Notes: generated from the sequence alone by a model not told the origin. A stretch of 64,000 nucleotides of DNA from Ceriagrion tenellum (GCA_963169105.1 OY720640.1:56731527-56795526); one strand, 5' to 3'. Positions 30,595 through 44,200 are shown, numbered from the stretch's first letter. Made by a program: numbers and translations.

Positions 30595-31470
30595 TTAATC
30601 ATTATACATTCCTTCAATGAGGAAGTCCATACGGTTATAATGGCGCCTTTCCCAAAGATCTGCACCTCTCTTGTATAAATAAATGGCTAACACAATGAGT
30701 AAAGGTACAGAGAAGACAGTGCAAACAATTGGTATGATATAATCCATTTTCCGAATGTAGTCTCCAATTGACTCATCCTTGTCATCTGTCACCGCCGGCT
30801 TTGGTTTCCTAATAGTCGATGTGTTATCATTCACTGGGGAACCGACGTCACCAGTCTTATGCACGTCGTTGTCACCTGTGGTACTATTTTCGAGAACCAC
30901 TCCTTTTCGAGCAATTATTTTACCTTCATTCATCGAAGAAATTCCTTCAATAACGGGTTGGTGTGGATCCAGTTCGACACGTATTGGAGCAGTCGTAGAA
31001 TTAGACATCTTTTCGCCAGCTGATTCTAGAACTCCTCCTTCAGCAACGACCGTTTTCTGCGGATTTTCGTGAATGCCTTCGAAGTTTGTTCCTGACTTGT
31101 CAAGAGTCTTAACATCATTACCACCTTCCGTAACGACAGTATTTATCTTTTCACTTGTGTCATGTGGCTGCTGATCTTCCAAGGATGAATTTCGAACTTC
31201 ATCGGACTTCTCCACGTTAGTCACATTGGGAGGGAGATGATGTGTCTTACTCGGAAGATCAGGCTTCGGTGTAGGTTTACTACTTAATGAGGAAAATGTG
31301 GTCGAAGGTAAACTGGTGGTGCTCAGTATCTCTCCCTGGCTCGTTGAGGACGTAGCATTTTTCTCGATTGCAGTCTGCAGTTCACCTTCACTTTTAATGG
31401 ATGAGCTTTCATCAGCATTGATAAGCTGAGATGGCCCCAAAATCAATGCAATAAAAACAATGGCCAGCAT
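30595..31470 (-). CDS. Mucin-like single-pass membrane protein, 291 aa, unidentified
   Basis: A single open frame on the - strand. Residues 1-20 form a signal peptide (MLAIVFIALILGPSQLINA). Residues ~21-240 are a low-complexity extracellular region rich in Ser, Thr, Pro, Glu and Lys, with six N-glycosylation sequons (NAT, NVT, NSS, NST twice, NTS) and no cysteine pair. A transmembrane helix follows (IIPIVCTVFSVPLLIVLAIY) and then a 25-residue basic/aromatic cytoplasmic tail ending RMDFLIEGMYND. The composition of the tail differs sharply from the ectodomain, so it is likely the conserved functional part. I cannot name the family. The sequence before ATG (cacgacag|gtataataATG) could be a splice acceptor, so a 5' UTR exon may lie upstream. 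It diverges from the ornithine carrier gene. Confidence 0.85.
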   Translation of the reverse strand: MLAIVFIALILGPSQLINADESSSIKSEGELQTAIEKNATSSTSQGEILSTTSLPSTTFSSLSSKPTPKPDLPSKTHHLPPNVTNVEKSDEVRNSSLEDQQPHDTSEKINTVVTEGGNDVKTLDKSGTNFEGIHENPQKTVVAEGGVLESAGEKMSNSTTAPIRVELDPHQPVIEGISSMNEGKIIARKGVVLENSTTGDNDVHKTGDVGSPVNDNTSTIRKPKPAVTDDKDESIGDYIRKMDYIIPIVCTVFSVPLLIVLAIYLYKRGADLWERRHYNRMDFLIEGMYND

Positions 31471-32056
31471 TATTATACCTGTCGTGTAATAACATTTGAG
31501 GAAACAGTTTCAGGCGGACGTTGTTGACGATCGGAACAGGTCTGATTTCGCAATTTCGAAACTAATTTGTTTTTGGTGACGTCAGACCACCTAAGACCAT
31601 CCCCACCTCCAAACGTGGTGTTGGCGGTGGTCTGGGGGAAAATTTTGAATAACTTCAGACTTTATGGATCAAGAAAATGATGATTGGCTTGAATAATACT
31701 GTTATGTCAGATGTGGATTCATTTTCACAAACTATACCGAGTTTACTTTTATTGCGCCTCAAATAAAAGCCAGGGTTCAGGAAAATAAGAACTGCACGCT
31801 TTTCAAGATACCAAGGTCCAAGGCCGATGTGTAACAAGGTCACAATGATTTTCGATGGATTGACCTACTAATTAAGGGATTGTTTCCGGGGCTTAGACGG
31901 AGCCCACAAGACTAACTTTAAGTGCTACTTAAGCTTGGTCGTAAACATTTGATGAGCTCCTGGTTTTAATGTGTTATTTCATGCGAACTTTGTGTTGACA
32001 TGTAGCATTGGCACATCTCTCAGTGGGAGATTTGAGCTCCAGGAAAAAGAAACACA
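31471..32056. promoter_or_regulatory. Candidate bidirectional promoter, membrane protein / SLC25A15
   Basis: 586 bp separate the two divergent start codons. It contains a full CRE palindrome (31577-31584) and is less repeat-laden than surrounding DNA. No TATA box can be assigned with confidence to either start. A shared promoter is an inference from spacing. Confidence 0.5.
31577..31584. promoter_or_regulatory. CRE-like site TGACGTCA
   Basis: An exact 8-bp CREB/ATF consensus palindrome between the divergent genes, 107 bp upstream of the - strand ATG. Confidence 0.5.
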
Positions 32057-32264
32057 ATGAGCGAGTCGTCTCGAGAAGAAAATCAGAAGGCCACTTCTAT
32101 GAGTGAATCTTCCATTTCGGAAAATATCAAATCTACTACCATGAGTGGTTCGTCGAGCGAAGTTGAGAATTCACTTACGACCAGCCAAAGATTACTACCG
32201 CTTGAAAAACCCAATCAAGGAAATGTGAAGGATGCAGTAATAGATTTCATCGGAGGATCTCTGG
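32057..32264 (+). CDS. SLC25A15: SLC25A15 exon 1: N-terminal extension and start of TM1
   Basis: The ATG has a good context (aaacacaATGAG). The first ~50 residues are Ser/Glu-rich and contain three similar units each beginning MSxSS (M1, M15, M29). DAVIDFIGGSLG then begins transmembrane helix 1. The donor is ctgg|gtgagc, phase 1. Starts at M15 or M29 are also possible; the first ATG is chosen as the longest in-frame start. Confidence 0.88.
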
Positions 32265-35200
32265 GTGAGCCTGATTTTAAATAGGATAGTACGTACCATG
32301 GTAGAGAATTGGGCTATTCTCATCAATTTCTATTAGTATTTTCATATTATTATCCCAACAATGTTTATCGCTTGCATAGACTTACAGGTGAGAGTTTTGG
32401 TGTCATAGAATCATCGACAACTACTCTAGGTGTCCGCAAATTCGATATGTAACCAGATGTAAACGGTAATCTGTGACGTGGACGTACATTCTTAGTTCTT
32501 TCGTATACCTACTCGTTATAATAAGTCGAGTTGTTATAGTTAGTTTTCCCCTAGTTAAGTACGTCCCCCCCCCCTCCCACAGCCCGAAGTACATATCTGC
32601 AAATTTTGCGGACTTTCAGTATACCGTGGACCTGACATTTCAACTTGATAATGCTCGTGAAACATCCCGGAAGAATTCCAGGGCCTCAAGTATTGAAGTA
32701 GGTCTATCGGGAGTGCAATTCTGGGATATTTTCTCTAAAAACATAAAAGTTAACACACATTGTGCTTCAGCTTAGTGGAAAGTAATGCAAGGACATGAAG
32801 TTTTGAATCTTCATCGTAGGATTTCAGAGTATGCTTCACTGTGGCTCAGCTCTGTAAAAATCAATATGCTTAGAGGATATGGGCCGTTTCAATGTAGTTA
32901 TTAATTTCATTTCTCATCAAGATTCCTCTATTTAGAGGCATAGAAAAATTTTCAGTGGTAGTCCTTCGTGATGAGATCTCATCCTGTGTTCAAATCTGGG
33001 TGAGACCACTTGGAATGTACAGCTACACCCAAGCTTTGTTGTTCACTGAGTGCCAGATCTATTAAGAATTATACTCCTTTTTATCTTTTAAATAAGATTT
33101 TACTTAGTGATCTTATAGTGGACCATACAACAAAAAAGTCTACAACCTAATAACCTCTATGGAAACAATAGAAACCGAAATAAATGTACATAATATTCCA
33201 ACATTTATAATGCTTCCTTACATTTATATTAACAAAACATTCTTAAAACAAGGAACATCATTTTCTTACATTTATTAACTCTCTGAATTTCACAAATGTA
33301 TTTTGGCCCAGAGATTTGGTAAAAATATCTGCTACATTATTATTTGAATCTACCTTTACAATATCAATGATTCCATTAGCATAGCATTCATTAACAAAAT
33401 GATAATGTACTTCTATATATTTTGAGTTTTTAGTAAAAATACCATGTCTAGCAATTTCTAAAGCTCCTGAATTATCCTCGTATATTATAACAGGTTTATT
33501 TATTTCTATATCAAATATTTCAAGTAAATCTCTTACAAGTTTTAACTCACTCACTGCTATGGATAATGCTACATATCCTGCAAAGGTGGAAGATTTTGTG
33601 ACACGGCCTTGCTTTTTTAGATTTCCAAAAAATTGCATTTCCAAATAATCTTACTATATATCCAGATGTTGATTTTATGTCTACATTATCACCTGCCCAG
33701 TGAGCATCCACAAAACAATCAAAAATCTCACTTGTCTCATTTTTGTTATATATCAATTTAAGGTCTTTTGGCAAGTACAAATATTTCAAAATTCTTAAGG
33801 CATACTTAAAGTGAGTTTCATTATGACAGTTTTGAAATCTACTTAGGTAATTTACACTGTAGCTTATATCTGGCCTTGTTCCTGAACTTATATATAGTAA
33901 TGCACTTATTAAACTTCTATATTTAATATCACCATACATTTCGTGTGCAGGGTCTAATTTCAGATTTACCTCCATTGGTGTACCATACAGTTTTGAGTCC
34001 TTAATATTATATTTTCTTGCTAATGATTCTATGTAGTTTTCCTGGCTAAGAGTCATTTTACCCTTTTTATAATCATTTTCAATATTAATACCAAGGTAAA
34101 TTTTTACTTCACCCATGTCTTTCATTCTAAATTTGTTTGACAGCAAATCTTTGATATGCTGATTCTTTCTCCTATTACTACTGCAAATAAGTAAACCATC
34201 AACAAATAATATTAGATAAATTGCATCATCTTCATCCTTCATAACATACAAACAATAATCATATTCACTTCTTTTGAAGCCTAATTTTCTTATGAATACA
34301 TCAAAACAATCATACCATGCTTGAGGACTTTCTCTTAAACCATATAATGCTTTATCTAGTTCACAAACTCTATCTGTACCATCTTCTTAACCACTAGGCT
34401 GCTTTATATGTATTTCTGAAGAAATTTTACCATTTAAGAAGGCTGTTTCCACATCCATTTGTTCTATAATCAAATTATTGTGACAACTGTAGGATAACAA
34501 CATTTTTAAAGATTGCATTTTCGCAACTGGTGAATATATATCATCTCTGATTTCTTTTTGCTGAAAACCTTTCACAACTAATCTTGCTTTATATTTTTTC
34601 TCAGATTTTTTTGTATAGACCCACTTTACATCTAAAATATTTTTACTTTTAGGTTTTTCAACCAATTTCCAGGTTTTATTCTTATTCAAACTTTCCATTT
34701 CTTTATTCATTGTTTGTATCCAATATTCAGACTCATTACTAGTTACCGCCTATTCAAAACTATTTGGACTATCAGCGCAACAATAATTAATATAAATAAA
34801 GTCATTGTAGACAAAACTATCATCAAGTCTACTAGATACTTTTTTTTTCTCTTTTTGATCTTCTCAACTCTTGTACTTCACCTTGTTCAATCTCATTAGA
34901 GACATTCTTATCAATAATTTTGGATTGATGCTCATTTTTCTCAAATTCACCTCTTATATTTACATCCTGTGTTTCAAAATATTTGGAGTATTCACTTTTT
35001 GAATCATTTTCATTATCATTACTATCTATTGCCTGAATCACACAATCATTTTTTCCGTTCCTTTTAAGGGATAGCTCCAATGATAGCTTTTCAGGGACCA
35101 TGACAATGATAGCTCGAGCTATCATTTTCTGAATCACACGGTCATTTTGGCCGTCCCTTTTTGCATCATTTCTCTGTTAACTACTCTCATTCCATTGAAA

Positions 35201-38200
35201 GCCGAAAGTGGCGTTAGAGTCACTCTTTGCAGCCAAGCACTCTGATTGGCTAAATGGTGGAGTCAGCGATACCTCCAGGGACGGAAAAAGGGACGTGCCC
35301 AGGGATGGAAAAAGCTATAGGGATCCCTATCGCTGGAGCCATCCCTGACTTTGTTCGAGTCACACGATCATTTGAGCTATCATTGGAGCTATTCCTTAAA
35401 AGGGATGGAAAGAATGTTCGTGTGATTCAGGCATAAGCCTATGCATTTAATATCTTCCTCCTCTATATCTACTTTCCTGGCCACTATTATTTTGTTATTC
35501 ACTAATACTCTGTATCCAACTTCATCATAACCTAATAAAATTCCTAACTCAGCTTTTCTATCCCATTTTGAATTTCTTTTTTCTTCTGGTTTACATACAA
35601 AGACTCTACTTCCATACAAACGTAGGTATTTAATGCTAGGTTTCTTTGCAAATAAAATTTCGTAGGGTGTATTCTTTTCTTTAGTGTTTGCCAATGTTCT
35701 GTTTTTAAGGTATGCAGCTGCACGCACTATCTCTGGCCAAAACTTTCTACCTACTTTTTCTTCAGATAATGAGCATCTAGGCATGTCCATTATCGATCTG
35801 TTATACCTTTCAGCAGTACCATTCAATTGATGTGTATTGGGTGAACATGCATTTATAGAAATTCCTTTCTCTCTGGCTAAACGATAAATATTTGCATTTA
35901 GGTACTCCTTTCCATTATCACATCTCGATTTCTTTATAGTTTTACCAGTCAAATTTTCAATTTCATTTATGTATCCTACAAAACAATCATAAACCTGATC
36001 TTTTGATTTAATTTTACCTAGTTTACTATAATCATCAATAAACGTGAGGAAATATTTTTCTCCATTAATTCCAGTAGTCGCTTGAGGCCCATTCAAATCA
36101 GTGTGCACTATTTCTAAAATTTCCTGGGCTTTACTTCTATTATTTTCAAATGGTCCGTTACTCATTTTATTTTCAATGCAGATTTTACATTTCATATATC
36201 CGGATTCTAATTCTTCTGGTATCCCATCTAACAATTTGTCCTTACACAAAGTATTTAAAGAATTGAAATTCACGTGGCCTACTATACGATGCCATTTTTC
36301 TTTTAACGTCATCTCTTTTTCACCCCTTCTCAGGATATTAACTTCCTTGTTCACAGTTTCACTAGTCATTGTATAAAATCTCCCTTCTTTCCAAGCAATT
36401 GCAATTAGTTCATTATCACTATTGTAAATTTTTGAAGTATTTCTCATTGATATAACCTTATTCTTATCTGTAACTTTAGCATAGCTAATCAAATTCCTGT
36501 CCATTTCTTTAACATAAAAGACATTTAACATTTAGTTAAAACCTTCTGGTTATATACTGGAAAATAACTAATAATATGTCCAACTTTAGTTGCTTGTAAA
36601 ATGTTACCATCACTTATTTTTACATTAACTGGCTGTTTAAGTGTAATACTATCACTAAAATATTCATCATTATTAATTACATAATCAGTACAACCACTGT
36701 CTAACAACCAATCTATTATCATTTTATCAGTCTTACCTAATCTATCTTCTTTATTGGTCTTAATAGCTTTAACTTCCGTATGAAAGGTACTCATTTTGTG
36801 TTTACCCTGTTGATAACTTTGGTCACCTTGATACCGACCATCTCGCGAATTATACTGTTCGTAGCGATTGCTTTGCCAATTTCCGTTGCCTCCGCACTGA
36901 TTAAAATTTCCTCAGAATTGGTGTTGCGCGCCACGCCAGGGAACGATGCTAGTGCCTGCTCGTGTCCATGAGCCTCTCCTTCCTCCGCTTCCTCCAATCC
37001 GACGACAGTCTCTCTTGTAATGCCCCAGCTTCCCGCAACCGTAGCACCTTTGTTCCTGCTCAGCTGCACTCGCTGCACTTGATTTGTTTATTGTTACAAA
37101 TGAATTTGCTTTATCTGATTTTTCTCATTCAGTGTCTTTAAAGTTTTGTATCTTTGAAATGCTCTGTCCTATTTCCAAGTCTCCTTATTTTTATTGACTT
37201 TTATAGAGTATATTCTTATTTGTGATTTTTATGAAATATGCCACAGCTCTTCCCTGAATTGATTATGGCTAACTGAATATGGACAGTAAGGGTCATAAAA
37301 GAACCTTATCTTGGAAATGGCCTTGTTTGCTATTTAAATTGAATGAAAATATTTTAGGTCTCTCTAATCTCTCCCAGCTATTTATGCTGTGGATGGCGAA
37401 ACTTTTAAGGGATTGGTTTTGTCTTGGAACTGGCCTACAGCTACTAATTGTGAATCCAAAGGATTGGTAATAGTGGGTCAGCCTCTTGATATAGAGATAA
37501 ACTTCAAAATAAGCCAGTTTACTGTGCAAAGAGGTGCTAAATGTAGAGGGAAAAGAGACCATCCTGTAGCAAAAGGTCTCAAAAAGGCTACTGAACATCT
37601 TGTGACTTGACATAGCTGCATCCAATCAATAGGCCACCTGTTATCCAGAGGCAATAGTAGCTGCCCTTCTTTCGGTGAATGAAGGTGGAAACCATATAGG
37701 TGAGGAATGAATAGGAATAGTGGCCAGGAAAGGCCAAGGATGGAATACACTAAGCAAGCTTTGATGGAAATGAGGGGGAAGAAATATGATGGAATAAAAC
37801 AAAGCCATTTGGAGTGAGTTGTGCTGAGCTGCTGGAAACCATTCTTCAAATTGATGACTGCTGACGATGATGGGTTGGTGAGGAGGCTTGGGTACAGAGT
37901 GAGTCCACTTGGGTACTAACCATGGAGGCTAGGGTGCCTTCAGCAAGAGCCTTCCTGACATTGTGGGGTGCTTTACGGTGAATGTGATTTATTAAGAGCT
38001 GTATTTGCTTAAAAATGTGATATTATCATGCCATCCAAGTTGTGCTACTGTGTTGAATACAACCCATTAGGGGATGCAAAATCTTTTTTGTGATCGATTT
38101 GCCTCTTGTAAAAATTATTGGAGATAATGGCAATTCAATTCTTTATTCACCAATTGACAAATATGTGCATTTGTATAGGTTTCGTCAATAGCATACATAA

Positions 38201-41200
38201 AAGTCATAAAACATTATTAATAAACTCTGAGACAATGTAATAACATTTCTTTGTGGAAATTTTTTCAATTCAATTTTGAATCTTTTTATTGATTCAATAC
38301 TCTTTATACACAATGGAATTTTATTAAAAATTTTGGTCCCACTAGCTAATGGGCTTCTGGGTGACAATCTTCTCTTATGTAGAGCAACATGAATATTGGA
38401 GGAGCCCCTTGTAGAATAATTGTGAACACTATTATTTAGAGTACGTAAGTGATGGATAGTCTTTATATAAATGGATAAGTGATATATATACAGACAAGGA
38501 ATAGTTAATGCATTTAATTGAAGGGAAAATGGTTTACAATGAGCCTGGGATGGTTTAAAAAAACATGATTCTGATAAGTTTCTTTTACATTATGAAAACC
38601 TTGTTCAACATTGTAGGAGATGAACAGCAATCAAGATGATTAAGAAGTAGCAAGTGGAAATATTTATTTTTTTTAATTACTTTATTAACAAAAAAGTTTT
38701 GGTTCAAAATTGTATGTGAACCCTAACTCGTGGTTACTTTGAATGAATGAAATGGTGACAATTTTGCTGAGACTGCTTCCCACTAGCATTGTCTGGCAGA
38801 ACCTAGTCAAAGTATCATTAGCCAGGGCATGCACTCTATACATGCTTTTTTCCTCCATTCGACCTACAAAGGGGACACCATGGGACCCACTGCTTCAGAC
38901 ATAATGGATATACTCTACAGGATGGTAGAAGTGACTTTAGAACATACCTTTTCTAATGTTTGTGTATATGAGTGTGGGGTGAGTGGATAGTATTTTTTCT
39001 GGGAGCAGGTTGAGTAATTTTGGTTTGAATAAAGCAAAGATGTCTTTTTAATCTACTCGGTCTCTTTGAGTTACTGATCCTACCTGCTTTGTATGTTTAT
39101 ATCCCCGGAGATGAAAACCAATTTCACCACCCAGTTCCCATGTGCTAGTCTGGTAGGAATTAAAGAAACTGAAGGGAATGGTGCCCAAATAGTTACTATA
39201 TAAGCTATTAATAAAAACTGTTTAGAAGGAGCAAAAAGGCCTGAAATTGATTTTTATAATATAGGAATCATACTTTCTATTTATGAAAGTTATATTAACT
39301 AATTATGAGTGTTATTGAAGTGAAAATATGGTAGTTCAATGTGAATGGCAATGCTGTCCACTCCAGGTATGTTAAACGAAACTAAAGTCATGGTTCTGGA
39401 ATGGTTCAGAGTGGGTTCAGCTATAGTTTCGGTTCATGGAACCGAACCTAAAATAGGAATGAAAATCTCAGGATGAAAGTGGTTCCGAAACGAAAATATT
39501 TTGAACAAAAATCCATAGGAATGAAAGAGGAACCGTTCCGCTTTCAGTTGGGGCTAGGGAAAGTTTCACTCCCGCCTTTCCCCCTATGGTTCCGACTTTC
39601 GTTCCGAGGAATTTAAAAGTGTGCATTGAATTTTCAAAATGACCAGCCATCATGTCATGTATTCCACTTTCGGTATAGTTTGGGGTGCTAGTAAAGGTTT
39701 TCATAGTGTTTCATCAATTTAGCATCAAGTAAAGGTTTCATCATGTTTGGTAACAATGGAAGAAAATGGAAAGAAACCAGCATTTTCTATGCTATTAATG
39801 GAAAAAAATTTTAGCCTATGGAGGAATTGTAGGTTATACTGTGTTCTATACAGAACAATACAATCTCTCAAACGGTATGGAGGGGATGAACGGCGGCTTG
39901 CTCGGGGTTGGTCTCAAGGAATCGTCGACGAATATCCCTTCACGTACTCACACAGCAACAGCATAAACAATGGGAATCCTTATTATATACCAGCTGATAA
40001 ATCTTGAAATCAGCAGAAAAATGAAACTCTCGGATATCTGAACAGCTAACATGCTGTGTCCCAGTATGTGTCTGGTGGAATTGCGGCGCCTACCTTTAGC
40101 CACTGCGCCGCCCTCCCATCTCCTCGTCCCCTGTCAAGATCGTGCCCCAAGGATCACCAGGGGAAATGCAGAGGTTATCGTCCTCTTAAGTATATACATG
40201 CGGATGGAATATTTGTAAAAGTCTTCATACAAAGCATAAGACAAGGAGAGAAGAATCGGGGATGGGAATTTTCGTTTTCCCATCTCTGTTTGAGAGCCCA
40301 GCCTGTAGTCTATTGGGCACCCTTGTCCTCCTCCTTGGCTGCTGCTTATCAGATTAACAATTTACTAAGGGTCAGGGTTTTTTCCATCTCCCTTTTCCTT
40401 CGTCGGAAGAGACCTCCATCCCTGTGCACCAGTAGTCACCACTGTGTCCTCAAACTCTTTGTATCTGCTCCGTGACCACTTTTCCCTCATTTTGTTTTAT
40501 AACCCTTCCGTCTTACACCTTTCTTAACCGTTTCAATAAGGTCAGTGCCCTGTGTCCTCAGAACTCGGCTCATCCACCGGGGAAAATCCCTTATGCTTTC
40601 AGTGTATAACCCTACAAGACTGACTGCCAAACCCCTGCCAGGGAATCCCAGCCAGTGGGGGGGCAAGGGTGAGAAGGCGACCCTTTTCTTCCTCCTCCAC
40701 CACCATTACTGGGGGAAGGAGAGAAGGTGGGGAGGGTTAGGGGGTGGGAAGAGTGTCCGGTGGGCCTGCAGCGCCTACCTTTAGCCACTGCGCCACCCCA
40801 CTCCCCACCTCTCCGACCCCAACTGTCAAGACAGTGTTTTGAAAAACTCATGTTAAACTAAGTTAACAAACTTAAGACGGTACAATAAAACATTATCGAC
40901 GATCAATCTCTTTTCACTCATACTAAGTAGGAGTTTTTAAGCAAAATAATTTCCAAACAGTATTCACTTATACATGGGGGATTAATACTAAAATTTTCAA
41001 AGTCTGCTCCACACAAGTGGGCGGAGAGCACACGTTTATACATTAGAAGTATATGATAAACAAATGATGAAGCGGGCTGGATATGTAATTGATGGGTGGA
41101 TGGATATGGATTGAAATCGTGATATTATTAATAGAATTGATAATTTTCAGTTAAAAGAAATTATTTTAAAATATCCTATATTTCTCTGATTATGGAGATA

Positions 41201-44200
41201 CCTAAAAGTTTTAATTTCAAATATTACACTCATTGCCATCTCTGAAATTATTATAATTTACATTGTTTCTAGTTGTCACACGTTTCTGATGTCGCCGTTA
41301 GTTAGTAATCTCTTTTTGAGACGCATAAGATGTTCGCTGTTATGGTATTTCGAAAGTTCCATTGTTGCACTGTTTCCAAGCCTACTTGGTAGGTATACCA
41401 TATGGATTCCCATCATTTATGCTGTTGCTGTGCGAGTAACGACAACGATGTCCTGAGATAAGTCCCTATTGAGCCTGGAACCATGAGTGCAATCCAATCG
41501 CCACTTCACTTGAACTGAAGTCCTAGGCTTAACCTGAGAGGCACGAGTCTGTAAAGGATGTGCAGGGAAATGCTTAAAAATGTCTGCGTCTCTAAAGATT
41601 TGTTATGTTTTATTTTCATTCAGTTCCCCTCGGTAAAAGTCTAGAGGATCTACTAAGTTGAAGATGTTGACTTCCGCTGAAATTATGGCTGTTTTTCCTC
41701 ATGACAATATTTATGAGTGTTTGCACATGTTTACCACATCCAATAAATTTATTTTAGTTGAAATGATCCTCTGGTAAATGTAGGTTGGTACATGAAAGGA
41801 GGTGTACCTATTCTAAATCTTTTACATGTACAATAATCCATTATCTCCAAGCACCATTACATTCTTTGGCTCTGCAAATGTCCTACCTCTCTTCATCCTA
41901 TCCATAAAGTCTCTTCTCTTTTTTCGCCTCCCATGCTTACAATAATGCCTCGCTTTGCCTCTCCTTAACCTCCCACCACCTACTCTTGTCTCATAATTAC
42001 ATTAATTATACATTACTATTAAAGTTGCGGAGCATATGTACCCCTGAGGAGAAACCTGTTTTGAGGTAACCCCCATTCAGAGTATGCAAAGAGCAGACTA
42101 GGTGATACTAAAAAAAAAAAACAAATTGTTTGCTAGAGAGTCTTGAAATAATGCATGGCAAAAGTTAAATATAAAATTTGAGATTTATTTTCATAATTTC
42201 AACGAGCATTGTCCTCACCCATTGTTCTTACCCGCTATTTTGTGCACTCCCTCATTGGTCTTCCTTTTCATCCATTGCACCTCACCTTCCTCATTCTCCT
42301 CACCCAAAGTCTGCTACCTATTCTAATTACTGAGAGCCTATGTTTCTCCCTCATACAACTCTGCACGTCATATTAGACTCTGTATGTCTATTCCTTATAT
42401 TCCTGCACTAGATTCTTGTAATTAATTCACCTCAATTCTTGTTATCTGTTTGAATGCAAACTTAAGCTTCAATTTGGCATGGAAGGCAAAACTCTTTGTT
42501 TGACACCAAACTCAAAATTTGCAAGCCAGCACTGATTGTTTAAAATTTATTTTGAGATGGGAGGAAAGTATTTCAAAAGAAACATTCTTTTAGAAACTAA
42601 TTTGAAGCCATTTATGAATTAGAACATTTGATATAATAACCATTTGCCTATTACCCTTACAGTCTTTTTAAACACAATATAGTTCTAAAGAAACTAGATT
42701 TTGTTAAGCGTACAATAGGAAAAGGATGAAAAAGTAAAAGAGAGATGCCACACATCGGTTAGGCCGCCAGCATTTGTGACCCTGGTCATAAAGATTTAAC
42801 CAAAAAAATTAATATAATACATAGAAAAGCTCCACGCTTCATTAAAATCTGCTATGAGTGAACATAGAGTGTTTCACAAATATTAGAGGGATTAAGGTGG
42901 GAGCCCATAGAGACTTGGAGGCTATACACTAGGTTTAGTTTGCTTAAGAAATTCAGAATTGGTGTGTATCAGAGCGACTCACAGGATATTATCATGATGT
43001 CTCACTACATCTCTAGGTCTGACAAGTGATAAAATAAGAGAGCTACATTGCCAAACAGGTACAGAAACTCGTTCTTTCCGCACACAATAAGCAACCACAA
43101 TAATAACTGAGATCCACTAAATACACTCCGGTAATACATGTCCCCTTTTCACCTCCCAAAACCTTATCCTTTACATCTTTCATGGCTGGTGTCCTAACAC
43201 ACCATGCCTATGCTGTGGCTCACTGGGTAGTATGTAGATGAATGTACCCAATGTTATTACAAAATTTATGGTACCTAGTATTTGTGTGCTGTATCATTTC
43301 AACTGGGAAAGAATAAATTATTATCATTATTACTATCTGAGGAAAAGAAGGAAAATATGATGTGTTAGTTAACTCTGATGGAATGCCAGTACTTTTTACT
43401 TTTTTTTTACTTAGAAATTTTAAATGTGAATGGAGCTATGTTATCAACATCATGGTCAAACAAATCAATTTTTTCTTTTAGGTGCGGTGGCATCAGTGTA
43501 TGTTGGGCAACCTTTGGACACTGTTAAAGTGAAGATGCAAGCATTTCCCCAATTGTACACAGGAATGGTGGATTGTTTCAAGCGTACATTAGCACAGGAA
43601 GGAATAGCCAGGGGTCTCTATGCTGGAACTGTTCCAGCTGTGGCTGCCAATGTTGCTGAAAATTCTGTTTTATTTGCTGGTTATGGTGCTTGCCAGAAAG
43701 TTATTGCCTCCTTTACGACTACTAAGGTATTCAATCATTAAATATTACTTAAATAATACACTTGAGATTTCTTTTATATACCCTTTAGGTTCATTTTCAG
43801 GTGTCATAGTAGATTGCAGTGAAACCACCCTTAACAACAGTCCCTCTAAACAACCAAATTTGCTGGACCAATTTCTCTGCCTGTATGCTCAATTTGTTTC
43901 ATTATCGTATTGAATAACAATCCCTACCAATGACCTGTGCATTGAAGGTTCCGTTAATGGTAATTATCTTTAACTCTACTTAATTGCCCCCCTCTATGAG
44001 AAAATGTTTATCCAAATTTTTACTGACATAGGAAGTATATTAATGATGAAACACAAAACTAATGAATCTGATCTTATTGGTAGACAAACAGAATGCTGCA
44101 TCATGATTACAGAGTCAATTTGTTCTTTGGTGTCATTGTTGTTAACAGTAGCACATCATAAGATACCAATACTAGAATACATATTTTGATTTCTGATATG

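Larger units (their letters stand above)
33100..37130 (-). mobile_element. Copia-type LTR retrotransposon, inactive
   Basis: On the - strand the order is gag zinc knuckle, protease, integrase, reverse transcriptase, RNase H: the Ty1/Copia order. A candidate 3' LTR begins with TGTTGG at 33203 (read on -). No matching 5' LTR or gag N-terminus is found near 37.1-37.3 kb, so the element is 5'-truncated. It carries a stop codon, frameshifts, altered catalytic residues and a MITE insertion. It lies antisense in carrier intron 1. Confidence 0.9.

Noticed and set aside
36791..37078. 95-codon - strand ORF as a gene
   Set aside because: It is the wrong frame of Copia gag; the zinc knuckle lies in another frame.
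40545..40851. Gly/Ser/Pro-rich ORFs on both strands
   Set aside because: Low-complexity GC-rich sequence next to repeat units, open on both strands with no motif.
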